A DNA stretch of 64,000 bases from Archangium lansingense (lineage in GTDB: Bacteria > Myxococcota > Myxococcia > Myxococcales > Myxococcaceae): NCBI RefSeq assembly GCF_026626635.1, contig NZ_JAPNKA010000001.1, positions 6,138,001 through 6,202,000 of the forward strand, given 5' to 3'. Positions 26,953 through 35,960 of this stretch are shown one piece after another (the stretch's first letter is position 1; the number at the start of each line of letters is the position of its first letter). The translations under genes and the position numbers were made by a program. The notes below the pieces were generated by a model. The model was not told where the DNA came from, made no database searches, and saw only the letters and a list, made by a program, of their open reading frames with translations.

Positions 26953-29346
26953 ATGAAAGCCTTCGTCCCCCTGCTCGCCGCCGCCGCTGCCGCCACCTCG
27001 CTGGCCTTTGCCCAGGCGCCGCTTACCGAGGAGCCCTCCGCTGCTCCCCAGGCACTCACGGGCAATGCCCCGTCCGAGGCCCAACTCTCCCCACCTCCCG
27101 ACGCGGAGAAGGTCCTCGTGCCCCCCGGGTACGTGGAGGTGCTCAACCCGGCGTTCCCGGATCCGCCCCCGCCGGCGCCCGTCCAGCCCAAGATCTTCAA
27201 GGGCCGTGCCTACGGTCTGGACGACCTGTCGCCGTACTTCGGCGAGGGCAAGCTCAAGGAGGCCAAGCAGGCCTTCGACAAGGGCTTCTACGTCCGCGCC
27301 CGCGAGTTGCTGGAGAAAGAGGGCAACTCGCTGCCTGTACGCTACCTGCGCGCCCTGAGCGCGGTGCGTGCCGGGGATGACAAGCGCGCCGCCGAGGAGA
27401 TGGCCGCCCTGGCCGAGAACTACCCCGCGCTGCGCGATCGCTGCCTCACCCATGCCGGCGTGGCGCTCGAGTCGCTCGGGCGCTTCAACGATGCGGCCGT
27501 GCTGCTCGCCCAGGTGCCAGACAGCTCCCGGCTGTACGCCGATGCCCGCCTGGCGCTCGGCCGCGTCCTGCGCAAGGCCAAGGACACCGACGCCGCGGTC
27601 TCCGCGCTCGCCCCCCTGTCCAGCCGCTCCTCGCCTTCCTGGGGCCGCAATGTCGCCGCCGAGGCCCTCATGGCCAGCGCCGACATCGCCGCGCAGAAGA
27701 AGGACAAGGCACGTGAGCGCGAGTTCCTCTGGCGCCTGTGGGCCAACCATCCGCTCACGCCCCTGGCGCAGCAGGCCGAGAAGCGCCTCAAGGGCCAGCA
27801 GGCGCCCGTGGAGATAAAGGTGGCGCGCGCCGAGCAGCTCATCGAGCTGCACCGCAACAAGCAGGGCCTCGACGTGCTCGAGCCGTTGCTGCCGAAGCTG
27901 AAGCTGCCGGATGCGCTCGCCTGCCGTGCTCACTTCGCCTTCGGCAAGGGCATGCGCAAGGAGCGCCAGCACACCCGCGCCATCGCCACGCTCACCCCCG
28001 TGGTGGACAAGTGCCAGGATCGCGATCTGCTGCCGCGTGCCATGTACGTGCTCGGCTCCTCGCGCTCCATCGTGGACCAGGTGAAGGGCCCCGAGACGTA
28101 CGAGCGGCTCGCCCGCGAGTACCCGGATCACTCCTTCGCCGACGACGCGCTCTTCTACGCCGCGGACCTCTATGTGAAGACGGGCCGCCTGGAGCTGGCC
28201 TCGCAGCGGCTCAAGGAGCTGGTGAAGCTCTATCCCCAGGGCGACTTCCTCGGCGAGGCGCTCTTCAAGGACTTCTGGATCTCCCGCACGCTGAAGACCG
28301 CGGACGCCGGGCTGCCCATGCTGCAGGAGATCGAGAAGCGCTTCGCCGATGCGGACGAGACGTACGACCTGGAGCGCGCGCAGTACTGGCGGGCGCGCAC
28401 CCTGCAGGACAAGGGGGACAAGAAGGCCGCCGCGGACCTCTTCGAGATGCTCGCGGTGGAGCATCCGGCCACCTATTACGGGCTGATGGCCCGCACGGTG
28501 CTCGGCGAGCTGGAGCCGGCGCGGATGGAGCGCGTGACGGCGTCGATCGACTTCACCCAGCAGGAGCGCCGCGGTCCCTGGCCGCTGCACGCGGGGGCGA
28601 TGGAGAAGGATCCACACTTCACCGCCGCGGTGGAGCTGCTGCGCCTGGGCTTCCCCGAGGCCGTCTCTTCGGAGCTGCTCGCCGTCAACCGCACGAATCT
28701 GCCGTCGGAGAACGTCCGGCTGCTGGTCCAGCTCCTGTCGCTGTCCGGTGACGAGCGCGCGGCCCATGCGGTGGCCCGAGTGGCCCTGCGCCGCGACCTG
28801 AGCGGCCGCATTACTCCGGAGACGCGGCCGGTGTGGGAGGTGGCTTACCCCAACGCCTTCCGTGAGCTCATCGAGAAGCACACCGCCGCGGCCGGCGTGG
28901 AGCCGGATCTGCTCCAGGCGCTGATGCGCGAGGAGAGCGCGTTGGATCCGAAGGCGCTCTCGTGGGCGGGCGCGCTGGGCCTCACCCAGCTCATGCCTTC
29001 CACGGCGCAGGCGGTAGCGCGCCAGCTCAAGCTCAAGCGGGTGACGACCCAGGCGCTGTTGGACCCGGAGCTCAACATCCGGCTGGGCGCGCACTACCTG
29101 GGCTCGCTCATCAAGCGCTTCTCCGGGCACACCCCGTACGCGGTGGGCAGCTACAACGCCGGTCCCAACGCCATCAACCGGTGGCGCGAGGATCGTCCGG
29201 GCGTGCCGCTGGACGCGTGGGTGGAGGAAGTGCCCATCGCGGAGACCCGTGGCTACATCAAGCGGGTGCTGCGCTCCTACAACACCTACCAGCTGCTCTA
29301 CGGGCGGCCGGCCAAGGTGTCGGGCGTCCAGGCCGCCAGCCGGTAG
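26953..29346 (+). CDS. Slt70-like soluble lytic transglycosylase
   Basis: This 797-residue exported enzyme has a signal peptide in the first 20 residues. A long superhelical region of TPR-like repeats (about 90-600) precedes the catalytic SLT domain at the C-terminus (about 640-780). The catalytic Glu lies in LMREESALDP, followed by GALGLTQLMPST, the YLGSLIKRF segment and VGSYNAGPNAINRW. It should cleave peptidoglycan to 1,6-anhydro-muropeptides. It is divergent from the histidine kinase gene, with 102 bases between starts holding both promoters. The enzyme is larger than Escherichia coli Slt70 because of additional TPR repeats. Confidence 0.92.
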   Translation: MKAFVPLLAAAAAATSLAFAQAPLTEEPSAAPQALTGNAPSEAQLSPPPDAEKVLVPPGYVEVLNPAFPDPPPPAPVQPKIFKGRAYGLDDLSPYFGEGKLKEAKQAFDKGFYVRARELLEKEGNSLPVRYLRALSAVRAGDDKRAAEEMAALAENYPALRDRCLTHAGVALESLGRFNDAAVLLAQVPDSSRLYADARLALGRVLRKAKDTDAAVSALAPLSSRSSPSWGRNVAAEALMASADIAAQKKDKAREREFLWRLWANHPLTPLAQQAEKRLKGQQAPVEIKVARAEQLIELHRNKQGLDVLEPLLPKLKLPDALACRAHFAFGKGMRKERQHTRAIATLTPVVDKCQDRDLLPRAMYVLGSSRSIVDQVKGPETYERLAREYPDHSFADDALFYAADLYVKTGRLELASQRLKELVKLYPQGDFLGEALFKDFWISRTLKTADAGLPMLQEIEKRFADADETYDLERAQYWRARTLQDKGDKKAAADLFEMLAVEHPATYYGLMARTVLGELEPARMERVTASIDFTQQERRGPWPLHAGAMEKDPHFTAAVELLRLGFPEAVSSELLAVNRTNLPSENVRLLVQLLSLSGDERAAHAVARVALRRDLSGRITPETRPVWEVAYPNAFRELIEKHTAAAGVEPDLLQALMREESALDPKALSWAGALGLTQLMPSTAQAVARQLKLKRVTTQALLDPELNIRLGAHYLGSLIKRFSGHTPYAVGSYNAGPNAINRWREDRPGVPLDAWVEEVPIAETRGYIKRVLRSYNTYQLLYGRPAKVSGVQAASR

Positions 29347-29415
29347 CGTGAACTCCGTGTGAAGGGCAGGGGAGTGGGGTGGCGCGAGCGCCCCCGCTCC
29401 CTTACAATTCCGGTT

Positions 29416-30813
29416 GTGGGTGCACCCTCGACCGAGAACGGGGGGAAGAACGCTCTGCTGCGAGCGCTCCCCTCCATTGAGCAGCTCCTGCGCCGGCCCT
29501 CCCTCGAGGAGCGGCTGGCGGCGATTCCACGTCCTCGAGCCGTGGCGGCCTTGCGGCTGGCGGTGGCGCGCGTACGCGAGCGGTTATTGCGTGGCGAGGC
29601 CCGTCCCTTCGAGGACTCGGACGTGGACGAGGCGCTGCGCCTCCTGGCCACGCCCAACCTGCGGCCCGTGATCAACGCCACCGGCGTGGTGCTGCATACC
29701 AACCTGGGGCGAGCCCCGCTGGCCTTGGAGGCCTTGGCCCGTGTGGCCGAGGTGGCACGCGGCTACTGCAACCTCGAGTACGACCTGGACGAGGGCGAGC
29801 GCGGCAGCCGCTATGATCCCGTCGTCGAGCTGCTCACCCAGCTCACCGGTGCCGAGGACGCCCTGGTGGTGAACAACTGCGCGGGTGCGGCGCTGCTGGT
29901 GCTCGCCACGCTGGCGGCGGGCCATGAGGCCATTGTCTCGCGCGGGGAGCTGGTGGAGATCGGCGGCGGCTTCCGGGTGCCGGACGTGATGAAGCAGTCT
30001 GGGGCGCGCCTGGTGGAGGTGGGCACCACCAACCGTACCCGGCGCTCGGACTACGAAGCGGCGCTCACTCCGGACACCGGGGTGTTGATGAAGGTGCACC
30101 GCTCCAACTTCGCGGTGGTGGGCTTCACCGAGGAGGTGGAGGTGAAGGAGCTGGCCGGGCTCGGCCGCGCGCGCGGGGTGCCCGTGTTCGTGGACCTGGG
30201 CTCGGGTGCGCTGGTGCCGCTCACTGGCGAGGGCCTCACCGGTGAGCCCACCGTGCCGACCACGGTGGCCGCGGGTGCCGACGTGGTGGCCTTCTCCGGG
30301 GACAAGCTGCTGGGAGGGCCGCAGGCCGGCATCATCGTGGGTCGCGCCGAGCTGATCGCCCGCATCAAGCAGCACCCCCTCACTCGGGCGTTGCGCATCG
30401 ACAAGATGACGGTGGCGGCCCTGGAGGCCACGCTGGAGCTGTATCGGGACGGGCGGCCGGAGGCCGTGCCCACGTACCGAATGCTCACCTGGCCCGTCGA
30501 GGAGCTCCGCGCCCGTGCCGAGCGCTTGCACGGTCTCCTGGTGATGAAGGGAATCAAGGCCCGGGTGGCGCCGATCTCCGGGCAAGTAGGCGGGGGAGCG
30601 ATGCCCCTGGCCCGGTTGCCGTCCTATGCGTGCATCCTCACCGTTGGGGAGCCAGCATCGTTCCTGGAATGTCTTCGGGGAGCGGGAGTTCCGGTGATTG
30701 GGCGGATCTCGGACGGCGAGGTGGTTATGGACGTCCGGTGCCTGGCGGAGGAGGACCTCGGGCAGGTCGCTGACGTCGTTGGTACAGCCTCACAGGGAAG
30801 GCAGCCATGTTGA
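29416..30813 (+). CDS. selA: L-seryl-tRNA(Sec) selenium transferase
   Basis: This 465-residue PLP enzyme converts seryl-tRNA(Sec) to selenocysteyl-tRNA(Sec) using selenophosphate. The N-terminal LLRALPSIEQLLRRP and the block RPVINATGVVLHTNLGRAPL are characteristic. The PLP lysine is in FSGDKLLGGPQAG. Length equals the Escherichia coli enzyme. A GTG at 29416 is chosen because it aligns with the family start; a GTG at 29359 is also open. Its 3' end overlaps the HNH gene by 7 bases. selB, selD and tRNA(Sec) are not in this window, so the full pathway must be looked for elsewhere. Confidence 0.93.
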   Translation: MGAPSTENGGKNALLRALPSIEQLLRRPSLEERLAAIPRPRAVAALRLAVARVRERLLRGEARPFEDSDVDEALRLLATPNLRPVINATGVVLHTNLGRAPLALEALARVAEVARGYCNLEYDLDEGERGSRYDPVVELLTQLTGAEDALVVNNCAGAALLVLATLAAGHEAIVSRGELVEIGGGFRVPDVMKQSGARLVEVGTTNRTRRSDYEAALTPDTGVLMKVHRSNFAVVGFTEEVEVKELAGLGRARGVPVFVDLGSGALVPLTGEGLTGEPTVPTTVAAGADVVAFSGDKLLGGPQAGIIVGRAELIARIKQHPLTRALRIDKMTVAALEATLELYRDGRPEAVPTYRMLTWPVEELRARAERLHGLLVMKGIKARVAPISGQVGGGAMPLARLPSYACILTVGEPASFLECLRGAGVPVIGRISDGEVVMDVRCLAEEDLGQVADVVGTASQGRQPC

Positions 30814-31406
30814 ACAGCGCCGTTCTTGTCCTGAACCGCAACTATCAGCCGGTGCACGTCACCTCGGTGAAGCGCGCCCTCTCGCTGCTCTACCTGGGTG
30901 TGGCCAAGGCCATCGACGCCCAGTACCGCCTCTATGAGTTCGAGGACTGGGCGGCCCTGAGCGCCAGCGCTCCGCACGACAGCATCAACACCATCGATCG
31001 GCGCATCCGCGTCCCGCGAGTGGTGGTGCTCTCCGCCTACGAATACCTCCCCAAAGGGCGGGTGCGCTTTTCGCGACTCAACATCTACGCGCGCGACCAT
31101 GACACCTGCCAGTACTGCGCTCGGCAGCTACCTCGCTCGGAGCTCAACCTGGACCATGTCGTTCCGCGCTCCCAGGGCGGCAAGACGAGCTGGGAGAACG
31201 TGGTGTGCTCGTGCGTGCCCTGCAACCTCCGGAAGGGTGGGCGCACGCCAGTGCAGGCAGGCATGAAGCTCCTCAAGGTGCCCATGCGGCCTCGCTGGAC
31301 GCCCTTCTTCCGCGGCGCCTCCCGCCGCATCACCTACCGCGAGTGGTTGCCGTTCCTGAATCTCGCGGATGCCTCGTACTGGAACGTCGAGCTGCTCGAC
31401 GACTGA
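30807..31406 (+). CDS. HNH endonuclease-domain protein
   Basis: This 199-residue cytoplasmic protein has a C-terminal HNH fold. A zinc-ribbon CQYC, the HNH core LDHVVPRSQGG with Asn in SWENVV, and a second CVPC pair complete the motif. The N-terminal half (NSAVLVLNRNYQPVHVTSVK and the SLLYLGVAKA segment) is shared by many stand-alone bacterial HNH proteins. The nuclease activity is inferred from the motif; its substrate is unknown. It begins within the last codons of selA, so it is on the same transcript and probably coupled, although no functional link to selenium is known. Confidence 0.88.
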   Translation: MLNSAVLVLNRNYQPVHVTSVKRALSLLYLGVAKAIDAQYRLYEFEDWAALSASAPHDSINTIDRRIRVPRVVVLSAYEYLPKGRVRFSRLNIYARDHDTCQYCARQLPRSELNLDHVVPRSQGGKTSWENVVCSCVPCNLRKGGRTPVQAGMKLLKVPMRPRWTPFFRGASRRITYREWLPFLNLADASYWNVELLDD

Positions 31407-31537
31407 TGTCTCCGCCTCGGCGTTGGAGTTTTCCAGGCGGATTGTAGCGAGCGGCCCGCGGTGGTCGCTGCCTGCTTCGAGGGGTCTCCCATTGAGGCGC
31501 GGGTTCTGCCCGCGCGTCGGCTTTCCGGGAGACATCT

Positions 31538-33265
31538 ATGCAGGGAAATCGCTGGCTGGTGCTGGGCGCGCTCGCACTGGTCATGAGCATCGCGGGCTGT
31601 GACTGTGGCGGCAATCCGGATCCCACCGGTGACGCTGGCGTCACGGACGACGGCGGATCCAATAACAATGAGGATGGTGGGGGCGGCACCTCGGATGGTG
31701 GCGACGGTGGCGAGACCCTCCCGGACGGTGGGTCGTCGGAGTGTCTGGCCACGGGCGCTGCCTGCAGCCGCGATTCGGGTGGCGCGTGCTGTACCGGCGT
31801 GTGCGGTGTGGACGGCCGTTGTCCGGAGCCCGATACGCTTTGCCGGAGCCCCGGCGAGGCCTGCACCTCTGGCGTCCAGTGCTGCACCAACGTGTGCGGA
31901 AGCGACGGCAAGTGCGGCGATAACCTGTGCCGCGACATTGGTGGCTCCTGCACCGGCCCTGAGCAGTGCTGCACCAAGACGTGCACCAATGGCACGTGTG
32001 CCCAGATTCCGAGCGACACCTCCTCCATGTGCAAGGTGGTGGGTCAGGCCTGCGGGGTGGACGGGGACTGCTGCTCCACCAACTGTCAGGCCGGCATCTG
32101 CGCTCGCGCCTACTCCTGCCAGGCCTACGGCGACGTTTGCACCAGCAACGCGGAGTGCTGCGGCAACGCGTGCTCGGCCCCCGCTGGCGGCGTGGGTCGG
32201 TGCCAGCTGATCACCGGCGGTGGCGGTGGCGGCTGCATCCAGGACGGCAATCCGTGCAGCAGCGGCTCCGGCTGCTGCTCGCGCACGTGCGTGGACCTCG
32301 GCTACGGCGCCACGGTCTGCCAGCCGGTGGGAGGCTGCAAGCTCACCGGAAACTTCTGCACCCAGGACAGTGACTGCTGCGGCGGCGGCAAGTACCCCGA
32401 TGGCGGCGTGATCAACCCCAACGGTAGCGTGAAGTGTGTGGGTGGCCGCTGCGACAACGGGCAGTCGTGCAACGGCGTGGGAAATATCTGCGGTGCTGGC
32501 ACCTTGCCGGACGGTGGCTCCGTCGACATCAACGCGTCCCAGAACTGCTGCGATGGCAAGAAGGCCGTGTGCAACGTGGACTCGTCTGGCGTGCCGCGGT
32601 GCTTCGGCGGCGGCGGTCTGGGGGGCTCGTGCCCCAGTGGCTACACCGGTGAGGCCGGCTGCTGCATCGCGGCGAACAACACCTGCCAGTTCTCAGAGCA
32701 GTGCTGCGATGGCGCTCTCTGCCTCCCGGCGAATGATGGGACCGGCCGGCTGTCCTGCCAGACGCCGACCTGCGCTCCGGTGGGCACGCCCTGCGACCAG
32801 GGAGGCGTGACGTGCTGCGCGGGCACCCAGTGCCTGCCCAGCTCCGAGCTGACCAAGGCCTGCCAGGTGCCCTACACCCCGCCTCCCACGGATGGTGGAA
32901 CGCCTCCCACGGATGGTGGAACCGATGGGGGCACGGGCGGGGTCTGCCAGGCCAACGGCACCTCGTGCACCACCGGCACCCAGTGCTGCTCGAGCATCTG
33001 CTCGGCTGGAAAGTGCGAGGCGCCTGCGGCCTGCCAGCCCCAGAACGGGGCGTGCACCTCGGGTTCGGACTGCTGCTCCGGCTTGTCCTGCCAGGTACCC
33101 CAGGGGAGCACCACCGGCACCTGCCAGCCGGGAGCCACCTGCTCGTCCAGCGGCCAGGCGTGCTCGCCCACCAGTCCGTGCTGCACCGGCCTCTCCTGCC
33201 GCACCTCGACGGGACTGGCGTGTGACGGGACTTCGGCCTGCGTCTGCCGGATCCCCATCAACTAA
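31538..33265 (+). CDS. Cys-repeat lipoprotein
   Basis: This 575-residue lipoprotein has lipobox MSIAGC, then an acidic Gly/Asp/Asn-rich spacer. It is followed by about a dozen degenerate Cys-rich units of 35-45 residues in which a CC pair is flanked by single Cys residues (QCCTNVCGSDGKC, DCCSTNCQAGIC, QCCSSICSAGKC). Pro/Thr/Gly linkers, including a duplicated PPTDGGT, separate the last units. The disulfide-bonded, extracytoplasmic character is clear; the role is not, and a surface or prey-interaction protein is only one guess. It has no operon partner, and a promoter must lie in the 131 bases upstream. Confidence 0.8.
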   Translation: MQGNRWLVLGALALVMSIAGCDCGGNPDPTGDAGVTDDGGSNNNEDGGGGTSDGGDGGETLPDGGSSECLATGAACSRDSGGACCTGVCGVDGRCPEPDTLCRSPGEACTSGVQCCTNVCGSDGKCGDNLCRDIGGSCTGPEQCCTKTCTNGTCAQIPSDTSSMCKVVGQACGVDGDCCSTNCQAGICARAYSCQAYGDVCTSNAECCGNACSAPAGGVGRCQLITGGGGGGCIQDGNPCSSGSGCCSRTCVDLGYGATVCQPVGGCKLTGNFCTQDSDCCGGGKYPDGGVINPNGSVKCVGGRCDNGQSCNGVGNICGAGTLPDGGSVDINASQNCCDGKKAVCNVDSSGVPRCFGGGGLGGSCPSGYTGEAGCCIAANNTCQFSEQCCDGALCLPANDGTGRLSCQTPTCAPVGTPCDQGGVTCCAGTQCLPSSELTKACQVPYTPPPTDGGTPPTDGGTDGGTGGVCQANGTSCTTGTQCCSSICSAGKCEAPAACQPQNGACTSGSDCCSGLSCQVPQGSTTGTCQPGATCSSSGQACSPTSPCCTGLSCRTSTGLACDGTSACVCRIPIN

Positions 33266-33315
33266 TTGGCCAGGGAGTCGACGCGGAGCGCGGGACAGGT
33301 TTTGATACGGGTGCT

Positions 33316-34338
33316 TTGAGTCCCCCCAGTCCCTCCTCCGCGTCGCAGCCCGCCCGTTCGTCCCCGCCCGCCCAGACCGCGGGCGCGGCCGTGCGCACGG
33401 ACCCCGAGTCTCCGGGGGTCGTCGCACGCAACCGCCCCCACCGCATCATCGCGGTGGGCGGCGGCAAGGGCGGTATCGGCAAGTCGCTCGTCTCCGCCAA
33501 CCTCGGCGTGGCGCTGGCTCTCAGAGGCCAACGTGTGCTGCTGGTGGACGCGGACCTGGGTGGCGCCAACCTCCACACGTGTTTGGGCGTCGCTCAGCCC
33601 ACGGCCACCCTGTCGGACTTCATGCTGCGCCCCAAGGCGCGCCTGGAGGACGTCATCGTTCCCACCGGCGTGGCCAACCTGTCGCTGATCGCCGGCGCGT
33701 TGGACGTGCTGGACGCCGCCAACATCAAGTACGCCCAGAAGCAGCGGCTGCTGCGCAGCCTGCAGACCCAGTCGGTGGACTACCTCATCATCGACCTGGG
33801 GGCCGGCTCCAGCTTCAACACGCTCGACTTCTTCATCATCGCTGACCACGGTGTGCTGGTGCTGCTTCCCGAGCCCACCTCGGTGGAGAACGCCTACCGC
33901 TTCATCAAAGCCGCCTTCTACCGGCGGCTTCAGCAGGTGGAGTCGCAGTACGGCATCGAGCGCCTGGTAGAGAAGGCCCTCTCTACCCGAGAGGGCGCCG
34001 TGCGCACGCCCCATCAGATCATCCAACACGTGCGGCAGCAGAACGCCGCGCTCGCCGAGCGTCTCGAAAAGGAGCTGGCCGCCTTCCGCGTGAAGCTGGT
34101 GCTCAACCAGGCGCGCTCCGAGGGAGACCTGAACGTTGGAGCTGCGGTGGTCTCCGCGTGGAAGAAGTTCTTCGGCCTGGAGATGGATGACCTGGGGGCC
34201 ATCCGCTACGACGACGAGGCTTGGCGTGCGGTACGCAAGCGCCGGCCCATCGTCCTGGAGAAGCCCGAGTCTCCTGCCGCCATCGGTATCCAGAGCATCG
34301 CCGATCGCCTGCTGGCGCTCGACGGAGTGACGGGGTGA
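33316..34338 (+). CDS. MinD/ParA-like ATPase (FlhG type)
   Basis: This 340-residue P-loop ATPase has the deviant Walker A GGGKGGIGKS, followed by NLGVALALRGQRVLLVD, the A' motif VDADLGGANLH and the Walker B-like YLIIDLGAGSS. The C-terminal half resembles FlhG/MinD-like positioning ATPases. A Pro/Ser-rich start of about 45 residues is probably disordered. The start is uncertain: TTG 33316 or GTG 33391. Its stop codon overlaps the start of the next gene (GTGA), so the two are coupled. The partner carries a RodZ-like HTH, so a role in spatial organisation of the cell envelope or of gene loci is suggested. Confidence 0.85.
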   Translation: MSPPSPSSASQPARSSPPAQTAGAAVRTDPESPGVVARNRPHRIIAVGGGKGGIGKSLVSANLGVALALRGQRVLLVDADLGGANLHTCLGVAQPTATLSDFMLRPKARLEDVIVPTGVANLSLIAGALDVLDAANIKYAQKQRLLRSLQTQSVDYLIIDLGAGSSFNTLDFFIIADHGVLVLLPEPTSVENAYRFIKAAFYRRLQQVESQYGIERLVEKALSTREGAVRTPHQIIQHVRQQNAALAERLEKELAAFRVKLVLNQARSEGDLNVGAAVVSAWKKFFGLEMDDLGAIRYDDEAWRAVRKRRPIVLEKPESPAAIGIQSIADRLLALDGVTG

Positions 34339-35606
34339 CGTCCGCCATGAAGCACTTCGAGCAACAGTCCTATTACGAGCTCCTGGAGGTGCCAGTCACC
34401 GCCTCGGAAGATCAGATCCTCGACGCCTACGCGCGTGCGATGGAGACGTACTCGCCTGACTCCATCGCCGTGTACACGCTGGCGGATCCAGAGCAGCTCG
34501 AGGCCCTGCGTGCGGGGCTCACCCAGGCCATGGAGGTGCTCTGCGCGCTGGAGCAGCGCCTCGAGTACGACCGGAAGATTGGCGTCACGCGCTCGCCCGA
34601 GGAGCTGGCCCGTCTGCGTGAGGAGTCCCTCAAGCGCGCGGCCGAGGTTCCCGCCGGAGATGTGCCCGCCAACGGGGCAGGGGGGCCGCCGGTCATGCAG
34701 GCCGCCGCCGAGGTGGCGCCCGTGGCAGAGGTGGCGCCTGCGGCCGAGGTGCAGCCGGAAGTCCAGGCCCAGCCCTCCGCCGAAGAGGCGAAGCCCGCGG
34801 TCGAGGCGGCGTCTGCGGCTGAGGTGACGCCGGAGGTTCAGGCCCAGCCCTCCGCCGAAGAGGAGGTGCTGGAGGCCGAAGTATTGACGGCAGAGGTGGA
34901 AGTGGTGGAGCCCGTGGCCGAGCCGGAGCAGGTGGCCGAGGCGAAGCCCACCGCACCAGAGCCGGCCTCCGTGCCGCCGGCCCCCGCCATCCCGGAGCCC
35001 CAGACCCCGGCTCCGGCTCCGGCGCTCAACGAGGCCCCCTCGAACGCGCCCGAGGCCCCATCCGCGCCCACTCCGGCCGCTGTCCCCGTGACGCCGTTGG
35101 CCGCGAGGCCGGGGGTGCTGTCCCGGTCCTTCACGCCCGCTCCTGTCGGGGGGCTCAAGCCGGCCATCCATGCCCGGCCCATGGCTCCCATGACGCGCCC
35201 CGGTTCGGCCGTGCCGCCCCCTTTGCCGCCGCGCAATGGTCTCCGGGCCCCCGTTCGCCCGGAGGCCGAGCCCCCGCGCCGTGTGGAGCCCGAGTCCGCC
35301 TCGCGCGACTCGCGCACCCGGCTCAAGACGGTGGTCGACATCCCGTCGGATGCCGAGTTCAATGGAGAGCTGCTGCGCCAGGTCCGCGAGGGCCGGAGCC
35401 TGTCGCTGCAGATGCTCGCGGACCGGACGCGCATCTCGTCCCGGCACGTGGAGAACATCGAGGCGGACCGCTACGACAACCTGCCCGCGTCCGTCTATCT
35501 GCGCGGTATGTTGATCAGCATTGCTCGCGAGCTGGGTTTGGATCCGCTCCGGGTGGCGAGGAGCTACATGGGGCTCGTCGCATCCGGTGAGAAAAAGCAC
35601 CGCTGA
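34335..35606 (+). CDS. J-like / RodZ-like HTH fusion protein
   Basis: This protein of about 423 residues has three parts. The N-terminus looks like a J domain (YYELLEVPVTASEDQILDAY), but the HPD motif is absent: the equivalent place reads YSPDS. The middle, about 200 residues, is a Pro/Ala/Glu-rich repeat region (two AQPSAEE units). The C-terminus is an HTH of the RodZ/XRE kind (LLRQVREGRSLSLQMLADRT and the IEADRYDNLPA turn), without the following membrane helix of true RodZ. GTG 34335 has GGAG seven bases upstream; ATG 34347 is the alternative. It is cotranscribed with the MinD/ParA-like ATPase. Function is unknown. Confidence 0.72.
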   Translation: MTSAMKHFEQQSYYELLEVPVTASEDQILDAYARAMETYSPDSIAVYTLADPEQLEALRAGLTQAMEVLCALEQRLEYDRKIGVTRSPEELARLREESLKRAAEVPAGDVPANGAGGPPVMQAAAEVAPVAEVAPAAEVQPEVQAQPSAEEAKPAVEAASAAEVTPEVQAQPSAEEEVLEAEVLTAEVEVVEPVAEPEQVAEAKPTAPEPASVPPAPAIPEPQTPAPAPALNEAPSNAPEAPSAPTPAAVPVTPLAARPGVLSRSFTPAPVGGLKPAIHARPMAPMTRPGSAVPPPLPPRNGLRAPVRPEAEPPRRVEPESASRDSRTRLKTVVDIPSDAEFNGELLRQVREGRSLSLQMLADRTRISSRHVENIEADRYDNLPASVYLRGMLISIARELGLDPLRVARSYMGLVASGEKKHR

Positions 35607-35659
35607 GCCCCCTTGGGCCGCTCTGGCGTCCCCGAGGTGTCTGCTGGTTGTCAGCGAAG

Positions 35660-35688
35660 TTGACACCCTGGGGGGGGCTGCTTAGAAA
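35660..35688 (+). promoter_or_regulatory. Putative sigma-70 promoter with palindrome
   Basis: TTGACA at 35660-35665 is followed, after 17 bases, by TAGAAA at 35683-35688. The next ATG is at 35697, so initiation at the usual distance would give an almost leaderless message. A near-palindrome TGTCA-N7-TGACA lies across the -35 box and could be an operator. A ribosome site AGAAAGG overlaps the -10, so the reading is tentative. Confidence 0.35.
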
Positions 35689-35696
35689 GGTCCAGG

Positions 35697-35960
35697 ATGA
35701 CTGAAGAAGAAAAGATCAAGGCCATGCGGCTGGCCCGCGCGATTGCCTCGGATATCTCGCTCTACAACGAGCAGAAGATCATCAAGGGCATCGAGCAGGA
35801 CAACCTCTTCGAGGTCCTCAAGGAGGAACTGGAGGAGGGCCGGGAGCTCTACAAGAGCCGTGTCAGCCAGGAGATCTTCCAGAGGATGAATTTCTTCGAG
35901 CGGGCCATCAACGACATCGTCCTGCGCTCCAAGGCGCACGTGAAGTCGAAGATTTGGTAG
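35697..35960 (+). CDS. Small conserved cytoplasmic protein
   Basis: This 87-residue, Glu- and Lys-rich protein has no signal peptide or membrane segment. It is predicted almost entirely helical (MRLARAIASDISLYNEQKI and ELEEGRELYKSR). Its short size, good start at 35697 and coupling to the next gene support it as real. I do not recognise a named family. Its last codons overlap the TTG start of the pseudouridine synthase gene, so it probably shares that message and perhaps a ribosome- or RNA-related role. Confidence 0.75.
   Translation: MTEEEKIKAMRLARAIASDISLYNEQKIIKGIEQDNLFEVLKEELEEGRELYKSRVSQEIFQRMNFFERAINDIVLRSKAHVKSKIW

Noticed and set aside
29347..29415. tRNA(Sec) or selB near selA
   Set aside because: No cloverleaf with a TCA anticodon and no EF-Tu-like gene could be found in the window.
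31455..31475. Sigma-54-like motif upstream of the Cys-repeat lipoprotein
   Set aside because: GG and GC are nine rather than ten bases apart, which would not support sigma-54 initiation.
32880..32925. Direct repeat resembling a CRISPR or tandem element
   Set aside because: It is only two in-frame copies encoding PPTDGGT within a gene; no spacers or cas genes are seen.
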